Positions 1 to 8,954 are shown, counted from the stretch's first letter. The stretch is DNA of 32,752 nucleotides from Clostridiales bacterium (GCA_012728815.1 JAAYEI010000052.1:1-32752); one strand, 5' to 3'. A program made the numbers and translations. Notes: generated by a model from the letters alone, not told the origin.

Positions 1-129
1 GCTGCGCGCGCCCTTGAGCGCCTCGGCATCCTGTGTTACGATGTGGCCAAGCCTATGAAGGAATGCGGGTGCCAGGAAACGGTCTTTACTAACTCACTGG
101 TTGGTACAAAGACTGGGGGCAGACCATGA
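1..129 (+). CDS. partial ORF at window edge, unrecognised C-terminal fragment
   Basis: Frame 1 is open from the first base to a TGA at 127-129 and would encode the last 42 residues of a protein that begins outside the window. The peptide has a plausible composition (ALERLGILCYDV, KECGCQETVF), but I do not recognise a family. It overlaps the next reading frame by 29 bases. It could be a real gene end, or the out-of-frame start of the following gene, which lacks a convincing start of its own. Confidence 0.25.
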   Translation, partial: AARALERLGILCYDVAKPMKECGCQETVFTNSLVGTKTGGRP

Positions 130-1264
130 CTTTGGCGCATTGCCCAAGAGCCCGCGCCAGGCAAGGCAGCCAGATGCCTTGCCGCCCATCATCCCCGCCG
201 GCTTTATGGAAGCCTGGGAGATGGGGCTTGGGCACAGCGGCACCTACCCGGTGTACAGCGCGCCGGACACAGCCTCCCTGCGTGGTGCCAGGGGCAGGGC
301 GGCGGTCAATGGCAAAGGCTGGGTGCAGGTGTTTGGCAGAGAAGGCGGGTTTGTCCTGGTTCAGTACGCCATTGCCAGGGGGCACTTTCGCATAGGCTAT
401 GTGACGGCTTCTGCGATGTCCGAGTACTGGGACCTTCCCCAGCCGCTTGATTTCACCAGGGTTTCCGCCAAAACCTTGCATAACACGAAGCTGACGGATG
501 ACCCCTTGGGGCAGGGACACCCCCTGCTGTCCCTCAAAGCCGGGCAGGAAGTGACCCTACTCTCAAAAATGGGTGGATTCGCCTACCTGGAAACAAAGCA
601 GGGGAAGCGGACAGCCCGCGGCTTCGCGCCGCTGGAGGCCTTTGATGCGATGCCCCAGCCCGCTGTCGGCCTGCGCCTCGCCAGTTTGCGGACCAGAGAG
701 GGCGAGGAGGAAGTGCTGCAAAAGCGCGCCCTTGCGCCAAGGTTGGGCCTCTCCCTTTGGTATGACAGCCAGCGCCTGAGCGCCTATGAGCCGGGTGATT
801 CCCTCAGTATCGGGCCCAAGCGCATCATCAATGATGACCTAAAAAGCCTGTCCATCATGCCGGGGCAGGTCGCCATCAATGCCTATGACTGGCAGCAACG
901 GTATGCAGCGGGCGAAGGCATCAACAGCCCTGTGACAGAAGATGATCAGCCCACCTACCCGCCTGCGCCGGCCCTGTCCGAGCTGGTTGCCCATTCAAAA
1001 GCTCACTACACCTGGGATGGCTGGCAACTCAGGGAGATGGGCGCGGAATTGGCAAATAGGCTGCCGAACTTCCCGCATGAGGCAAAGACAGGGTTCTATG
1101 CCTATAAGGGCCAACAGGTAGCACAGGTCATCTGCCTGGACACAGCGCGGGGCAGTTTTGTCTGCACCATCGCGTACCCGCAGGAGGCCGCCGACACCTG
1201 GGGCACACGGTTTGTGCACACACTGAACTCGTTGGAACTGTTGAAGATGGACGCTGATTTGTGA
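101..1264 (+). CDS. SH3-like repeat protein of unknown function, N-terminus uncertain
   Basis: The reading frame gives 387 residues from a TTG at 101. I recognise no enzyme. Residues about 45-100 (TYPVYSAPD, then GKGWVQVFGREGGFVLVQY, then FRIGYV) look like a bacterial SH3-type beta barrel of the kind found in cell-wall or surface proteins. A second similar stretch follows at about 125-180, and the C-terminal third looks like a separate alpha/beta domain. Such proteins normally begin with a signal peptide, but none is present. There is no ribosome site before the TTG at 101 or before the ATG at 206, and an in-frame TGA lies at 56-58. The gene is therefore either truncated or frameshifted at its 5' end, or the true start is not recognisable. 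It lies 30 bases upstream of another secreted SH3-like protein, so the two are probably co-transcribed. Confidence 0.6.
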   Translation: MVQRLGADHDFGALPKSPRQARQPDALPPIIPAGFMEAWEMGLGHSGTYPVYSAPDTASLRGARGRAAVNGKGWVQVFGREGGFVLVQYAIARGHFRIGYVTASAMSEYWDLPQPLDFTRVSAKTLHNTKLTDDPLGQGHPLLSLKAGQEVTLLSKMGGFAYLETKQGKRTARGFAPLEAFDAMPQPAVGLRLASLRTREGEEEVLQKRALAPRLGLSLWYDSQRLSAYEPGDSLSIGPKRIINDDLKSLSIMPGQVAINAYDWQQRYAAGEGINSPVTEDDQPTYPPAPALSELVAHSKAHYTWDGWQLREMGAELANRLPNFPHEAKTGFYAYKGQQVAQVICLDTARGSFVCTIAYPQEAADTWGTRFVHTLNSLELLKMDADL

Positions 1265-1315
1265 CACATGCAACCTGCATGAGCGGATCAGCACATGGAA
1301 CAACAGAAGGTAATC

Positions 1316-2905
1316 ATGATGAAGAGAGCGTTCATCCTTTGCTTGTGCCTGATTGGATTGTGCTGTGTACTGGTCCTTGCCCTGGCTGATGAAGGCCCGG
1401 AAGAAGCGCCCCTGCCGGAAGCGGTGAACGCCCTGTGCCAGGAACGCTATCCAGGGCATGTCATCACCGATTATTCCGGCTTTGGCAATGAACAGCAAGG
1501 CCGGTGGGCGCTGGTGCTGACCAAAGAAGGAAACCACGTATTGGTTGTGGCTGAAAAGGGGAAGGCAGGGCCTGCCTATCGTTTCACCATCGAAAACCCC
1601 ACCGCCATCATGCCCGCGGACAGCCAGCCCAACGTGCTGATTGACACCGGCGGGGACGTGCTCTTTTTTAGTTTTTCAAAGGATGAATACCACTGGTCCT
1701 TCAATGCCACAAAGTCAGAGGACGGCTGGGGCGAAGTGGCGCTGATTCTCTATGCCCATTTGCCCGGGAGCGAGCAGTACTACGAAACGCCGATGTTTGT
1801 AAGGGAGGGGCAGCTCTTCTTTGAGCGTCTGGAAACAGATGGCAATGATAACATCCTGGAGAGTTACCCCTACCCACCCCTTCCCGTTCCCCAGCTGGTG
1901 GGGAAAATCGGCCTTGCTGATTTTGATTGGTCTGCCTTTCCCACCAGGCCAGCGGATTGGGTAGAAAGCTATGAGCAGCCAAACCCCGATGTTCTGGGTG
2001 CCTTGACACCCAAGGGATGGACGCATAAAGGGGCGCAAATGAACCTCAGCGGCATCTATGTCCTGGGACAGGATGAGCAAGGGCAGACGCGCCTGCTGCT
2101 GAAGCGCTGGCTGGCAAGCCCGGATGACTATCAAAGTGGATGCTATCGCGACACGGTATCAGCCCCGCTGCCTGAGAACATCCGGGTTCAGGCGCAGCCC
2201 CTGAGCCGTGGCGTTTCCCTGTATCAGGATTCGCAGAACAAGGCCTTCTCCTTTTTCTGTGACCATGACAATGTTTGGCGCTTATCCTTTGTGATGGCGC
2301 AGGATTGGTACGCGGCCAATCCCTATTTTTTGTTCCACCCTTCCTCGCCTGACACAACCTACTACTTTGGCACCTTCCCTCAAAGCGACATCAGGGCCAT
2401 CAACCTTTCCGGCATTCCGAACACCTTTGAGGAGGCAAAGCAATTGCTGGACCAATCAGGCTGGGCCAAAGTCAACAACCCCAACCCCAAGGACCGCCTG
2501 CACCTGCGAGAAAGGCCGGAGCGCGGCAGCACCTCCCTGGGCAAGTTCTACAACGGTACCCCGGTCAAAGTGCTGGAGCGCAGGGGCGACTGGGCGCGTG
2601 TCCGCTTGGCCACCCTTGAGGGCTGGATGATGGCGAAGTACCTGGCTTTTGGAAAAGACATGAACCAGGTGCAACCTGCATTTCCCCAATTGGTCGGACT
2701 GGAGAGCCTGGAGAACACCCCCATGCCCCTCTATGCCCGTCCAGATGTGGACAGTCCGGTCATCGCAAGGCGCGAGATTGTTTATTATGTTTCCAGGGTT
2801 TGGATCATAGGCGTAGCAGGGGATGAATGGTTCTATGTCTACTATGTTGATGAGGACCTGGGCGGGTACATGAAGCAGGCGTGGTTCTGGGAGGGGAATG
2901 GGTGA
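1316..2905 (+). CDS. secreted protein with C-terminal SH3b domain
   Basis: This is a protein of about 529 residues exported by a signal peptide (MKRAFILCLC, a hydrophobic core, then ALA before DEGPEE). The frame opens at 1295, but AGAAGG at 1305-1310 is well placed for the ATGs at 1316 or 1319, so I choose the downstream start. The large N-terminal region (about residues 30-350) matches no family I know. Near residues 395-445 the sequence LHLRERPERGSTSLGKFYNG, then VKVLERRGDWARVRL, then GWMMAKYL is a typical bacterial SH3 (SH3b/YgiM-like) domain. A further SH3-like stretch (MPLYARPDVDSPVIA) follows to the end. SH3b domains usually bind peptidoglycan or other wall components, so a cell-surface role is likely. 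No catalytic domain is visible. It follows a related gene and converges on the kinase gene on the other strand. Confidence 0.75.
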   Translation: MMKRAFILCLCLIGLCCVLVLALADEGPEEAPLPEAVNALCQERYPGHVITDYSGFGNEQQGRWALVLTKEGNHVLVVAEKGKAGPAYRFTIENPTAIMPADSQPNVLIDTGGDVLFFSFSKDEYHWSFNATKSEDGWGEVALILYAHLPGSEQYYETPMFVREGQLFFERLETDGNDNILESYPYPPLPVPQLVGKIGLADFDWSAFPTRPADWVESYEQPNPDVLGALTPKGWTHKGAQMNLSGIYVLGQDEQGQTRLLLKRWLASPDDYQSGCYRDTVSAPLPENIRVQAQPLSRGVSLYQDSQNKAFSFFCDHDNVWRLSFVMAQDWYAANPYFLFHPSSPDTTYYFGTFPQSDIRAINLSGIPNTFEEAKQLLDQSGWAKVNNPNPKDRLHLRERPERGSTSLGKFYNGTPVKVLERRGDWARVRLATLEGWMMAKYLAFGKDMNQVQPAFPQLVGLESLENTPMPLYARPDVDSPVIARREIVYYVSRVWIIGVAGDEWFYVYYVDEDLGGYMKQAWFWEGNG

Positions 2906-2938
2906 TTCTGATCAAGCCTGCGGGGTACACAGACAATA

Positions 2939-2968
2939 AAGGTTGAGCACACTGAAGCTTGCAACCTT
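2939..2968 (-). terminator. weak hairpin between convergent genes
   Basis: AAGGTTG at 2939-2945 pairs with CAACCTT at 2962-2968, with a short AGC/GCT extension inside across a two-base bulge. Read on the minus strand, the stem is followed by TTTATTG, so it could end the leftward operon after the kinase gene (stop at 3031). The stem is short and the T tract is poor, so this is tentative. Confidence 0.3.
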
Positions 2969-3030
2969 GCACTAGACGGATAGGGCCGGGAAAGCCACTG
3001 GGGCGCCGCCGCCCGTCCCAGGCCCGGGAG

Positions 3031-4695
3031 TCAACTGTTTTCCAACCTGATCCGGTTCAGCAGCTTCATCACATCATTTTCCCCCCGGCCGAAGTAATCG
3101 TGCAGGCGCCGGTATTGTGCAAAGAGGCGGTCATACACAGCCTGGTGTTCGGGTATGGGCAGGTAGTCCTGCCCAGCAGGGGGCGCCATGGCCTTGATGG
3201 CCGCGTAGACATCGGGGTGCCCGCCGGCATCCCTGCCCGCTGCCGCAGCCGCCAGGATGGCGCTGCCCATGGCCGCCCCCTCCTGCATGGCCGGCACATG
3301 GACGGGCAGGCCCAGGATGTCCGCGTAGATCTGCATGGCCAGCGGGTTCTTTCGGCTGATGCCGCCGGTCACGCGCAGGGAGGAGACCTGCAGCCCCTGC
3401 CCCCGGTAGCCCTCCGTGATCAACCGGGCGCCAAAGGCCAGGGACTCCAGCAGCGCGCGGTAGATCTCCTCCGCCTTTGTATGCAGGGTCAGGCCAATCA
3501 GCAGGCCGTTCAGGTCCGCGTCATTGAGCATGCTGCGGTTGCCGTTCCACCAGTCCAGCGCCAGCAGACCTGATTGCCCGGGCCTGAGAACAGCCGCTTT
3601 GCGGCTGAGCAGCTCATGCGCGCTGATGCCCAGCCTGGCGGCCTCTTCCTTGTATTCGGCGGGCAGCAGGTGCGTGGTGAGCCAGGCCAGGTGGTCCCCA
3701 AAGCAGACCTGCCCGGCCTCATACCCGATGTAGCCGGGCAGGATGCCCTCCGGCGCCGCGCCGCAGATGCCCTCAACCGGCACCTGTTCCTCCCCCAGCA
3801 GCAGGTGGCAGCCAGAGGTGCCCAGGATGCTGAGCATCTGGCCCGGGCGGGTGAGCCCGGCTGAGGCGGCGCAGACATGCGCGTCCAGCATCCCCGCCGA
3901 GACGGCGATGCCTGCCCTCAACCCCAATTTCTCAGCGATGCCCTCGGCCAGCCCGCCCGCGCTTTCAAAGGGGGACAGCACCCGGCCGGCCAGCTTCTGT
4001 GCATGGAAGCCCTTCAGGCCCGGGTGGAGGGCTTTTAGAAAGTCCTCGCCCGGGTAGCCATCCTGCGCGCTGTACAGGGCCTTGTAGGCCGCGGCGCAGG
4101 CGTTGCGGCTGCGCTGCCCGGTCAGCGTCCAGACCACCCAGTCAGAGGCCTCGGCGAACAGGTCCGCCGCCTGGTACAGCGCCGGGTCCTCCATCAGCGT
4201 TTCCAGCGCCTTGGGCAGCATCCAGGTGGCGGAGACCTTGCCGCCATAGCGCTTCAGCCAGGGCTCCCCGCGCTCAAGCGCCAGCGAGGTGATCTGGTCG
4301 GCCTGGGCCTGCGCGGTCTGCTGCTTCCACAGCCGGGACCAGGCATGCGGCCTGCTGCGGTACGCTGGCAGCAGACAGAGGGGCATGCCGTCCGCCCGCA
4401 GGGTCATCACGGTGCTGCCGGTGACGTCCGTGCCCAGCGCGATGATGTCCTCAGGGGCCGCCCCGCTGTCCGCCAACAGCCGGGGCACGGTATAGGCCAG
4501 GGCGTCCAGGTAGTCCTGCGGATGGTGCAGCGCCCAGCCCGGCGGCAACCTGGTGCCGTCCGGCAGGGCCTGTTCCATGACCGCGTGGGGGTAGGCAAAC
4601 TCGCACTGGGCGAGGACGGCGCCGTCCGCCCTGTCCGCCAGGATGGCCCTGGCGGACAGGGTGCCAAAATCAATACCGATGGTGAGCTTGGGCAT
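3031..4695 (-). CDS. araB: ribulokinase-like FGGY carbohydrate kinase
   Basis: This is an ATP-dependent cytoplasmic kinase of 554 residues, close to the usual length of AraB-type ribulokinases. Both FGGY domains are complete. The N-terminal phosphate loop is GIDFGTLSARA (residues 7-17). LWKQQTAQAQADQI (about 122-135) matches the LWKHH..Q.EAD block typical of ribulokinases. The catalytic aspartate is D271 in SAGMLDAHVC. GTSG lies at 292-295, DWWNGNRS at about 381-388, and VTGGISRKNP at about 442-451 is the C-terminal nucleotide-site motif. The start ATG has AAGGAGG seven bases or so upstream. It is the last gene of the leftward operon, behind a GH5 glycosidase. It probably makes a pentulose 5-phosphate, for example from ribulose or xylulose. 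A D-lyxose isomerase-like gene in the rightward operon could supply D-xylulose, so the substrate is not certain to be L-ribulose. Confidence 0.8.
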   Translation of the reverse strand: MPKLTIGIDFGTLSARAILADRADGAVLAQCEFAYPHAVMEQALPDGTRLPPGWALHHPQDYLDALAYTVPRLLADSGAAPEDIIALGTDVTGSTVMTLRADGMPLCLLPAYRSRPHAWSRLWKQQTAQAQADQITSLALERGEPWLKRYGGKVSATWMLPKALETLMEDPALYQAADLFAEASDWVVWTLTGQRSRNACAAAYKALYSAQDGYPGEDFLKALHPGLKGFHAQKLAGRVLSPFESAGGLAEGIAEKLGLRAGIAVSAGMLDAHVCAASAGLTRPGQMLSILGTSGCHLLLGEEQVPVEGICGAAPEGILPGYIGYEAGQVCFGDHLAWLTTHLLPAEYKEEAARLGISAHELLSRKAAVLRPGQSGLLALDWWNGNRSMLNDADLNGLLIGLTLHTKAEEIYRALLESLAFGARLITEGYRGQGLQVSSLRVTGGISRKNPLAMQIYADILGLPVHVPAMQEGAAMGSAILAAAAAGRDAGGHPDVYAAIKAMAPPAGQDYLPIPEHQAVYDRLFAQYRRLHDYFGRGENDVMKLLNRIRLENS

Positions 4696-4726
4696 CCCGG
4701 CCTCCTTTCTTTGTTGGCTGCCGGGC

Positions 4727-5710
4727 TTAGACCCTGTTGTCCATCAGGGCTTCCAGCAGCGCCCTGTCCACCTGGAAGCCGTCAATCAGCTCATACTTGG
4801 CGCCCGGCTTGTTGTGTTCCACCACGCCATAGGTGCCCTTAAAGTTCCACAGCGCGTAGCCAAACTCCAGCTCGCGGTAAACGCTGAGCAGGTCCTTCTG
4901 CCAGGCCAGCGCCACATCGCTGGGCGTTTTGTTGTAGCAGCCAAACTCGCCGATATGCACCCGGACCCCCTGGCTTTCCAGGTCCTTCCAGGGCTGGTAG
5001 AAGTCCAGCAAGGCCTTGCGATCCCAGTAGACGCCGTTAAGCGTGCAGGGGTAGGCAGGCTCCGGCCAGTCATATTCAAAATCCAGCCATTCGGCCTTGT
5101 AGTGGCTGACCGTGAATGGCTCATACCCGCGCCCGCTCTGGATGGCGCCGGTGTCCGCCAGCTCCGGCATCACATATTTGCAATCGATCCCGTCCAGCAC
5201 GATCTCCCGCTGCGGGTCAATGTCACGGATGGCCTTGATGGTTGCCCGCATGATGGCCTCGTGGTTGTCCCGCGTCAGGCCGTATTTGCCGATGGCCGGC
5301 GGCTCATTGAGCAGGTTGAAGCTGAGCTTGTCGGAGGGCACACCCTTGAACTTTTTGGCAAAAAATGACCAAATGTGCACGAAGCCGCGCTGTGCCTCGT
5401 CATCCGTCCACAGGCTGTGCTTTTCCCGGTGGTTGTGGTTGGTGCAAAAGCCGGGCGCCCGGTGCATGTTCAGGCACATGTGCAGGCCGCGCTCGCTGCA
5501 GGCAGCCAGGTAGCTGTCAATCTGGTCCGTCACGGATTCGTCGATGGCCAGGTAATCAAAGTCCCTGGTCCAGAACTTGTAGTCCAGCGGCACGCGGATG
5601 AAATTGAAGCCGCGCTTGGCAATGAAGTCCAGCTCCTTCAGGTCCGGCGCCTTGGCCGGCTGGCCGTGGTGCTCAAACATCCATTGCATGTTGAAGCCGT
5701 ATTTCCTCAT
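4727..5710 (-). CDS. intracellular GH5 family glycoside hydrolase
   Basis: This is a glycosidase of clan GH-A (cellulase family 5), 327 residues, with a single TIM-barrel domain. The early block GFNFIRVPLDY (about 34-44) carries the conserved substrate-contact arginine. The acid/base glutamate is E136 in FNLLNEPP, and the nucleophile is E255 in VHIGEFGCYNK. YALWNFKGTYG (about 285-295) supplies the usual subsite tryptophan. There is no signal peptide, membrane segment or carbohydrate-binding module, so it should act in the cytoplasm on imported oligosaccharides rather than on polymer. It sits between the binding-protein genes and the kinase in the leftward operon, 31 bases ahead of the kinase. 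Specificity within GH5 (beta-glucan, mannan, xylan-type or glycoside) cannot be read from the sequence. Confidence 0.85.
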   Translation of the reverse strand: MRKYGFNMQWMFEHHGQPAKAPDLKELDFIAKRGFNFIRVPLDYKFWTRDFDYLAIDESVTDQIDSYLAACSERGLHMCLNMHRAPGFCTNHNHREKHSLWTDDEAQRGFVHIWSFFAKKFKGVPSDKLSFNLLNEPPAIGKYGLTRDNHEAIMRATIKAIRDIDPQREIVLDGIDCKYVMPELADTGAIQSGRGYEPFTVSHYKAEWLDFEYDWPEPAYPCTLNGVYWDRKALLDFYQPWKDLESQGVRVHIGEFGCYNKTPSDVALAWQKDLLSVYRELEFGYALWNFKGTYGVVEHNKPGAKYELIDGFQVDRALLEALMDNRV

Positions 5711-5753
5711 GTCTGCTCCTTGTCAATCGTTCTCCCGGACATCCCCGGATGAA

Positions 5754-5781
5754 GGGAGGGCCGCGTCGCTGCGGCCCTCCC
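5754..5781 (-). other. intercistronic hairpin downstream of binding-protein gene
   Basis: A perfect 11-bp GC-rich stem (GGGAGGGCCGC at 5754-5764 with GCGGCCCTCCC at 5771-5781, loop of 6) lies 13 bases past the stop of the binding-protein gene and before the GH5 gene. No T tract follows on the minus strand. It is more likely a 3'-end stabilising or partial read-through structure than a full terminator. Confidence 0.6.
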
Positions 5782-5794
5782 GGTTATATGGGGG

Positions 5795-7321
5795 TTACTT
5801 CCCCAGGAAGAGGTCAATCTGGCGCTGCGCTTCCTCGATGACCTTGTCAATCCCGGCGGCCTTCTGCTTGGCGACCAGGTTGGCCAGGTCCGCTTCCACG
5901 CTCTCGTTGATGAAGCCCCAGGACAGCGGGATTTCGTACTCTACCCAGATGTCGTTGAGGGCAGCCATCTCTGTTTGCAGGTCGGCGGTGTCAAAGTAGA
6001 AGCCGTAGAGGGTGGGGGCGTTGGACAGGGCGTCCATTTCCTTGTTGATGATGTCAACCGGGCGGTCCTCCGCGCGCTGGGGCATGGTGTTCTCCCTGTC
6101 GTAGAAGAACCAGCTGAAGGGATGCATGCCAAAGTTGATGGGCGCGTTGTCCGGGGAGATGCCCTCTGGCAGTTTGGGGAAGCCGTCTTCGCCCACCACA
6201 TAGTGCTTGCCTTCCACGCCGTAGGCCAGCAGCCACTGGTAGTCCGCGCGGGTCAGCAGGGCGTTGATCACCTGCAGGGTGCGCTCGGGCTGCGTGCAGG
6301 TGGCGGCGATGGAGACGCCATCGTTGAGCACGTCATTCTTGTTGATGTGCCCGGAGGGGGACTTGGTATAGAAGTAGCCGATCTTCCAGTCCTTGTCGTA
6401 GTCCTCCACAAAGTTCATGCAGGAGTTGAAGTCCCCGGAGCCGGTGCCAAAGAAGGCGGACAGGCCCTGGCCGAAGGGGTGCTGATCCACTTCATTGACA
6501 AAGTCCTGCCCGGTCATGACGGAAGTATCCCAGAACCCCATGTCCTTCCAGGTGACCATGCGCTCAATCAGCTCTTTGTATTCCTCGGTCTCATACTTGA
6601 GCAGCAGCTTGGCTTCCGGGTCCTCGCGCTGGTAAACGATGCCGTACCAGTCAAAATCCCAGCCAGTTTTCTGGAACTGTGCGTAGCGCAGGATCAGGTT
6701 GTTGTTGACCGCGTCGCGGTTCGCGGTGGCGATGGCCGGGTCTTCTTCCTTGACCGCCTTCATGTAGGCTTCCAGGTCGTCCAGGGTCTCCAGCTTCTGG
6801 CCCTCTTCCAGCCCGCCCAGATCCGCCCGGTAGGCGAAGCCATTGGCGGTGCTCAGGCTCAGGCCGTCATGCGGGATGCCGTAGACCTTGCCGCGGTAGC
6901 TGGTCGCGTTCCAGACGGCGGGGTCCGCGATGCGGTACACATCCGGCGCGTAGTCCTTGACCAGGTCGGTGATGTCCATGTAGGCGCCTTTGGCGGCGAA
7001 GGAGTGGTAGTCGTTCCAGGAGGCGATGTAGGCGAAGTCAAACACCTCGCCGGAGGCGAACAGCAGGGGGTACTTGTCAAAGAACTCGCCCCAGTTGAAG
7101 AACTTGAACTCGATGGTCGCGTTGAACTCCTCCTTCAGCTTGGCGTTGAGCGCTTCCATCATCACATCGTTCTCGCGGGAGGGGTCACCGGGGACATAGC
7201 CCACGATGTGGGCCTCCTCGCTGATGTCAACCGGCGCGCCCTCGGCCAGCGCGGCCGGCAGCAGGCTGAGCAGCATCATCAATGCGGCCAGCAGGGAGAA
7301 CAGCTTGGTCTTCTTGTTCAT
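5795..7321 (-). CDS. extracellular sugar-binding protein of ABC importer (LplA-type), copy 1
   Basis: This 508-residue solute-binding protein belongs to the large family that accompanies LplB/YtcP permeases. It captures a carbohydrate outside the cell and delivers it to the permease pair encoded upstream. The N-terminus is a clear signal peptide (MNKKTKLFSLLAALMMLLSL, cleavage probably after ALA at residue 26). There is no lipobox cysteine, so it is not a standard lipoprotein. The two-lobed fold is suggested by FNWGEFFDKYPLLFASGE (about 79-96) and VYGIPHDGLSLS, the usual hinge-proximal YGIP motif. It is a tandem paralogue of the next gene upstream; the region from EFKFFNWGEFF to YGIPHDGL is very similar in both, as is the C-terminus (AAGIDKV.EEAQ.QID.FLGK). 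An intercistronic hairpin follows. Confidence 0.88.
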   Translation of the reverse strand: MNKKTKLFSLLAALMMLLSLLPAALAEGAPVDISEEAHIVGYVPGDPSRENDVMMEALNAKLKEEFNATIEFKFFNWGEFFDKYPLLFASGEVFDFAYIASWNDYHSFAAKGAYMDITDLVKDYAPDVYRIADPAVWNATSYRGKVYGIPHDGLSLSTANGFAYRADLGGLEEGQKLETLDDLEAYMKAVKEEDPAIATANRDAVNNNLILRYAQFQKTGWDFDWYGIVYQREDPEAKLLLKYETEEYKELIERMVTWKDMGFWDTSVMTGQDFVNEVDQHPFGQGLSAFFGTGSGDFNSCMNFVEDYDKDWKIGYFYTKSPSGHINKNDVLNDGVSIAATCTQPERTLQVINALLTRADYQWLLAYGVEGKHYVVGEDGFPKLPEGISPDNAPINFGMHPFSWFFYDRENTMPQRAEDRPVDIINKEMDALSNAPTLYGFYFDTADLQTEMAALNDIWVEYEIPLSWGFINESVEADLANLVAKQKAAGIDKVIEEAQRQIDLFLGK

Positions 7322-7415
7322 GGTCCGTCTTCCTTTCTTTTACTTGTTTTTTTGAGCGTGGGGGAGGCGCCCGCCTGAACCGTTTGCCTGCCCCGCGCCG
7401 TCATCCGTGTTTGCC

Positions 7416-8954
7416 TTATTTGCCCAGGAAGGCGTCAATCTGTTTTTGCGCTTCCTCCCGGACCTTGTCGATGCCGGCGGCCTTCTGCTTGGCGATCAGG
7501 TTGGCGATGTCCGCCTCCACGCTCTCGTTGATGAAGCCCCAGGTCAAGGGCATCTCATACTCAATCCAGATGTCGTTGAGGGCGGCCAGCTCCGTCGCAA
7601 GGTCGGCGGTGTCCAGGTAAAAACCATATAGGGTGGGCGCGTTGGCCAGCGCGTTCATCTCCTCTTCCAGCAGGTCGGCGGCGTCCTTCTCCTGGCGCTG
7701 CGGGAAGGTGCTGTCCCGGTCATACAGGAACCAGCTGAACGCGTGCATGAAGTAGTTGTAGGGCGCGTTGTCCGGGGTGATGCCGGGCGGCAGGGTGGGG
7801 AAGCCGTCCTCGCCGATGACGTAGTGCTTCTCCGGGATGCCAAAGCCAATCAGCCATTTGTATTCCGGCTGGGTCAGAATCAGGTTCATGGCCATCAGGG
7901 TGCGCTCAGGGTGCTTGGAGGTGGCGCTGATGGACACGCCGTCATTGAGAACATCGCCCTTGTCAATATGGCCGGAGGGGTACTTGACCCAGTGGAAGCC
8001 GGCTTCCCAGTCCAGGCCAAAGTCCTTGATGAAATCAATCGTGTTGCTGTAGTCGCCTGTCTGCCCGCCAAAGAAGGCTGACAGCCCCTGGCTGAAGGGA
8101 TGCTGGTCCACTTCATTGACGAAATCCTGACCCACCATCACCGAGGTATCCCAGAAGCCCTCGTTTTTCCAGTCCGCCATCAGCTGGATGCCGTCGCGGT
8201 ATTCCGGGGTTTCATACTTGGAGTACAGCCTGGCATCCGGGTCTTCCCGGTCATAGACCAGGCCATAGTAGTCAAAGGCCCAGCTGGTCAGGTTGCGCAG
8301 GCCGTAGCGCAGCATCAGGTTGTTGTTGGTGGCATCGCGCGCGGCGGTGGCCATCTCCGGGTTGTTCTTTTTGATGGCGCGGATGTAGTCACCCAGGTCC
8401 TCCAGGGTGACCAGCTCCTGCACGCCGTACTTCTTGCGCAGGTCCTCGCGGTAGACAAAGCCGTAAGCCGTGCTGATGTCCAGGCCGTCGTGCGGGATGC
8501 CGTAGACCTTGCCGTGGTAGCTGGTGGCGCTCCAGACCGCCTGGTCCGCGATGCGGTACACGTCCGGCGCATAGGCCTTCACCATCTCCGTGATGTCGGC
8601 AAAGGCGCCGCGCGCCGCGTGGGCGTGGAAATCAGCCCAGGAGGCGATGTAGGCGAAGTCAAACACTTCACCGGAGGCCAGGATGAGGGGGTATTTCTCA
8701 AAAAACTCACCCCAGTTGAGGAACTTGAACTCGATGGTGGTGTTGATGTCCTCCTTCAGCTTGGCGTTGAGGACCTTCATCATCTCATCGTTCTCGCGCG
8801 AGGGGTCGCCCGGGATGTAGCCGACCAGGTGCACCTCCTCGCTCAGGTCAATCGGCGGCAGCTCCGCTTCCGCGCTGGCCGCGGGCAGGCCGGGCAGCAT
8901 CAGCGCCAGCATCAGCGCCAGCGCCAGGATTCTCAAGCTGTTCCTGCGGTTCAT
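7416..8954 (-). CDS. extracellular sugar-binding protein of ABC importer (LplA-type), copy 2
   Basis: This is a 512-residue binding protein and close tandem paralogue of the downstream copy. The frame can be opened at 8990, but AAGGAGA about seven bases before the ATG at 8954 and a clean signal peptide starting there (MNRRNSLRILALALMLALML, cleavage near ASA at residue 28) fix the start. As in copy 1, no cysteine stands at the cleavage site. Shared blocks include NWGEFF.KYPL, SGEVFDFAYIASW, YAPDVYRIAD, KVYGIPHDGL, GQDFVNEVDQHPF and the tail AAGIDKVREEAQKQID. It lies 35 bases after the ytcP-type permease gene. Two binding proteins for one permease pair suggest either a dose effect or two related ligands. 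Confidence 0.88.
   Translation of the reverse strand: MNRRNSLRILALALMLALMLPGLPAASAEAELPPIDLSEEVHLVGYIPGDPSRENDEMMKVLNAKLKEDINTTIEFKFLNWGEFFEKYPLILASGEVFDFAYIASWADFHAHAARGAFADITEMVKAYAPDVYRIADQAVWSATSYHGKVYGIPHDGLDISTAYGFVYREDLRKKYGVQELVTLEDLGDYIRAIKKNNPEMATAARDATNNNLMLRYGLRNLTSWAFDYYGLVYDREDPDARLYSKYETPEYRDGIQLMADWKNEGFWDTSVMVGQDFVNEVDQHPFSQGLSAFFGGQTGDYSNTIDFIKDFGLDWEAGFHWVKYPSGHIDKGDVLNDGVSISATSKHPERTLMAMNLILTQPEYKWLIGFGIPEKHYVIGEDGFPTLPPGITPDNAPYNYFMHAFSWFLYDRDSTFPQRQEKDAADLLEEEMNALANAPTLYGFYLDTADLATELAALNDIWIEYEMPLTWGFINESVEADIANLIAKQKAAGIDKVREEAQKQIDAFLGK

Noticed and set aside
1269-2680. TGCAACCTGCAT seen twice, near 1269 and near 2669
   Set aside because: The second copy is inside a coding region and the match is only 12 bases. 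Chance is a sufficient explanation.
5975-7378. 467-residue open frame on the plus strand
   Set aside because: It is exactly opposite the LplA-type binding protein, which has a signal peptide, ribosome site and family motifs.
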